DNA from: Clostridia bacterium | Lineage (GTDB): Bacteria > Bacillota > Clostridia > UMGS1883 | DNA: 7,942 nucleotides | Assembly: GCA_017468215.1 (NCBI GenBank) | Contig: JAFUJG010000194.1 | Location: 1 to 7,942, forward strand | Direction: 5' to 3' | Shown: piece by piece, positions 6,331 through 7,942 of the stretch | How the letters are laid out: every line of letters begins with the position of its first letter | Position numbering within the stretch: position 1 is the stretch's first letter | Position numbers and translations under genes: made by a program | The notes under the pieces: generated by a model | Told to the model about the DNA's origin: nothing | The model's input: the letters and a program-made list of their open reading frames with translations, nothing else | Database searches by the model: none

Positions 6331-6376
6331 TACTTTTTTACAAAATAATCAAAAAATATTCATATTTTTTCAAAAA

Positions 6377-6408
6377 AACAAAAAGGGTGTGTTGACACCC
6401 TTTTTGTT
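6377..6408 (-). terminator. Intrinsic terminator after the GDYXXLXY gene
   Basis: A 14-bp perfect stem (6377-6390 with 6395-6408) has a 4-nt loop. In the - direction it is followed by a run of T. The stem includes the first two bases of the TAA stop codon of the GDYXXLXY gene (6407-6409), so there is no gap between coding sequence and terminator. It also insulates the symporter promoter from this upstream operon. The A-rich left side means it could work in both directions. Confidence 0.88.
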
Positions 6409-6895
6409 ATCTGGTCAGCAAATCCTCTGCTTTTATATTGTTGATGTATAGGCCCGAAATTACCGCCTTATCGCCCTTTATACGCACCGTTATATATGCC
6501 TGAGAGTTATTAAGCATAGCTTCTGCCTTGGGTGCCAAGGTTTCTTCCATATAGTATCTGTCAAGCGGTATGGTAAAATAATGGCTTTCATCGCTTACAA
6601 GATACAATCCGCTCTCAGGCTTTTTATTTGTAACACGGACAACTTTGGCAAAGTTGTTTTCATCCACCTCTAAAACGCCGTACTGTCCGTTTCGCTCAGA
6701 GTAGTCCAAATCGTAGTCGAATCTTAAAGCAACATATCTGCCTCTGAAAGCATCATACGGGTCAATAGGTCTTACAGCAATCTTAACCTCGTCTCCGCTT
6801 TTTAACACGTCAAATCTTTCCCATATCATATATGCAGGCACAAAAAGCTGAACAATAACAGCCACAATCAAAAGGAGCAACAAAATCTTTTTCAT
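6407..6895 (-). CDS. GDYXXLXY family membrane-anchored protein
   Basis: The product is 162 residues with one N-terminal hydrophobic segment (about 4-24, after MKK), most likely an uncleaved anchor with the rest outside the cytoplasm. The family signature appears as FRGRYVALRFDY (50-61), a variant with Arg in place of Asp in GDYxxLxY, preceded by DPYD. A second conserved block is FTIPLDRYYMEE (107-118), and a small C-terminal beta-like stretch (VISGLYINNI) ends the protein. No enzymatic function is known for the family. Its start overlaps the stop of the upstream DUF2157 gene by four bases (ATGA, 6892-6895), with GGAGAGAGG just upstream as RBS, so the two are translationally coupled and probably act together. 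This pairing recurs in many bacteria. Confidence 0.85.
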   Translation of the reverse strand: MKKILLLLLIVAVIVQLFVPAYMIWERFDVLKSGDEVKIAVRPIDPYDAFRGRYVALRFDYDLDYSERNGQYGVLEVDENNFAKVVRVTNKKPESGLYLVSDESHYFTIPLDRYYMEETLAPKAEAMLNNSQAYITVRIKGDKAVISGLYINNIKAEDLLTR

Positions 6896-7942
6896 ATTCC
6901 TCTCTCCTTTGCCTTTTTATCACGTACCAGGCAGACATTAAAAATCAAAAAACCTATACCCACAAGCAAGAACACCAAGCCCCTTAAGCCAAGGGAAATC
7001 TCACTGTCAAAGAACCTTAATATAATAAGCACGCACACCGTTGCCATGCCTGTATTTGCCCAGAAAATATTTGTGTTTTTCACTCCGTGAGCTATAAACA
7101 CAACGCCTATTGCAAACATCAACACGTTAAATATTATAGAGAAAATCCATCCAAAAAGCTCTCCATTGAGCCCGAAGCATCCCCATACAAGGCGAAGCAC
7201 TATAATCGCAGGACAAACGTATGTAAATATATCCGTACTTTTCTCTTTAATAGCTTTTGCACTAAGCACCGCAAAGGGTATAACCATAGCAATCAAAACC
7301 GCAATCGCAACTGTGTTGTCCCAATCTGCTTCATGCTCCCAGCACCACCTGTATGTGGAAATTGCCAGCATAACCAACAATCCACCGCCGCCGACAGCTG
7401 CCAACGGAACTCCTGCCCTGTTCCACAGCTTTGAAACCGAAAGTAAAAATGCAAAGAACACCAAAAACATTAACAGCCAGTCTGCATCATTTACAGCTAT
7501 CGTTATGAGCATAAGTATAAATGCTCCAATCACACTAATCCATGACAAATATTCTGCCTTGCCGTTTTCTGCTTTAAAATTGCATACTGCATAAACAGCA
7601 CCAATTACAAAGAGGATAACGGTAATTGAAAGTGCATGCTCATAATCCAGAAACGGACCTCCGTTTAAAACGGTCCAAAAATAAATTGCCAGCGGAGCAA
7701 CCGCATTCATCACAAGCATGGATGGGAAGGATAATACGCCACAAACAAGAATATACCTTGTAAAATCTCCCGACAGATGGAATATCTGGCTAACTATTGC
7801 AATAGAGGCAAACACCCCTGCCATATTAAGAATTGCCGCACCTTCACGAAAGGCTACACTTTCCATCTTATGGCGGTAAACATAAAAGACCAAGGCTTGT
7901 GATGCAATAAGAGGCAAAAATGCAATAAAAGTACGTGCTGCA
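6892..7942 (-). CDS. DUF2157-type multi-pass membrane protein (5' end outside window)
   Basis: At least 349 residues are visible; the frame is open to the window edge, so the N-terminus is missing. The TTG at 7917 is only an internal codon as far as can be judged, since codons before it read AARTFIAF without a stop. The protein is almost wholly hydrophobic, with roughly ten membrane helices. Its early segment SIAIVSQIFHLSGD matches the hallmark of the DUF2157 family (typically ALIGQIYHxSGD), and the C-terminal half resembles the DUF4401 part often fused or adjacent. It ends with basic residues (VRDKKAKERGI). The function is unknown. The ATGA overlap with the GDYXXLXY gene suggests that the two products work as a membrane complex or pathway. 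The family call rests on motif memory, not on a search. Confidence 0.75.
   Translation of the reverse strand, partial: AARTFIAFLPLIASQALVFYVYRHKMESVAFREGAAILNMAGVFASIAIVSQIFHLSGDFTRYILVCGVLSFPSMLVMNAVAPLAIYFWTVLNGGPFLDYEHALSITVILFVIGAVYAVCNFKAENGKAEYLSWISVIGAFILMLITIAVNDADWLLMFLVFFAFLLSVSKLWNRAGVPLAAVGGGGLLVMLAISTYRWCWEHEADWDNTVAIAVLIAMVIPFAVLSAKAIKEKSTDIFTYVCPAIIVLRLVWGCFGLNGELFGWIFSIIFNVLMFAIGVVFIAHGVKNTNIFWANTGMATVCVLIILRFFDSEISLGLRGLVFLLVGIGFLIFNVCLVRDKKAKERGI

Noticed and set aside
1..7942. Mobile elements, CRISPR arrays, tRNA or rRNA genes
   Set aside because: No transposase-like product, repeated spacer pattern, terminal inverted repeats or tRNA-like fold was found; every inverted repeat seen is assigned to a terminator, the riboswitch or the serC leader.

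Overview
The window reads as an ordinary core-metabolism stretch of a Firmicutes genome, most likely a gut-type clostridium (Oscillospirales/Ruminococcaceae-like). The pointers are the single-chain clostridial PurL, the 385-residue ACT-type SerA next to a DUF1015 gene, sigma-A promoters with 17-bp spacers, strong Shine-Dalgarno sites and a singlet glycine riboswitch. This assignment is an inference; no rRNA or other marker is present. No insertion sequence, CRISPR array, tRNA or phage gene is visible.

Left part, + strand. The window opens inside purL and holds only its C-terminal glutaminase domain (1-882). A good promoter (896-924) and a perfect 11-bp hairpin in the leader come next. Then follow serC (1014-2093) and serA (2106-3263), the first two steps of serine synthesis branching from glycolysis, 12 bp apart. 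A strong terminator (3275-3303) closes serCA. Only 22 bp beyond it a DUF1015 gene starts (3326-4573). It has no room for a promoter of its own, so it probably depends on read-through or on a promoter inside serA. A bidirectional terminator (4581-4614) separates it from the convergent right-hand genes.

Right part, - strand. An AGCS-family sodium:alanine/glycine symporter (4627-6063) is preceded by a complete regulatory leader: sigma-A promoter, a folded 5' extension, one glycine aptamer, a spacer hairpin, an intrinsic terminator and a strong RBS. The 5' strand of aptamer helix P1 can form 9 base pairs with the sequence overlapping the 5' arm of the terminator. This predicts an OFF switch in which glycine shuts down its own uptake. 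Further right is a two-gene set for uncharacterised membrane proteins, a DUF2157-type multi-pass protein (cut by the window end) and a GDYXXLXY protein, with ATGA overlap and their own terminator.

The genes share a theme. SerC and SerA feed serine and hence glycine and one-carbon units, the symporter imports glycine or alanine under glycine control, and purine synthesis (PurL) consumes glycine and one-carbon units. I saw no clearly new system. The most rewarding items are the riboswitch switching model, the serC leader hairpin, and the DUF1015 gene behind a terminator in a serine locus with no serB in view.
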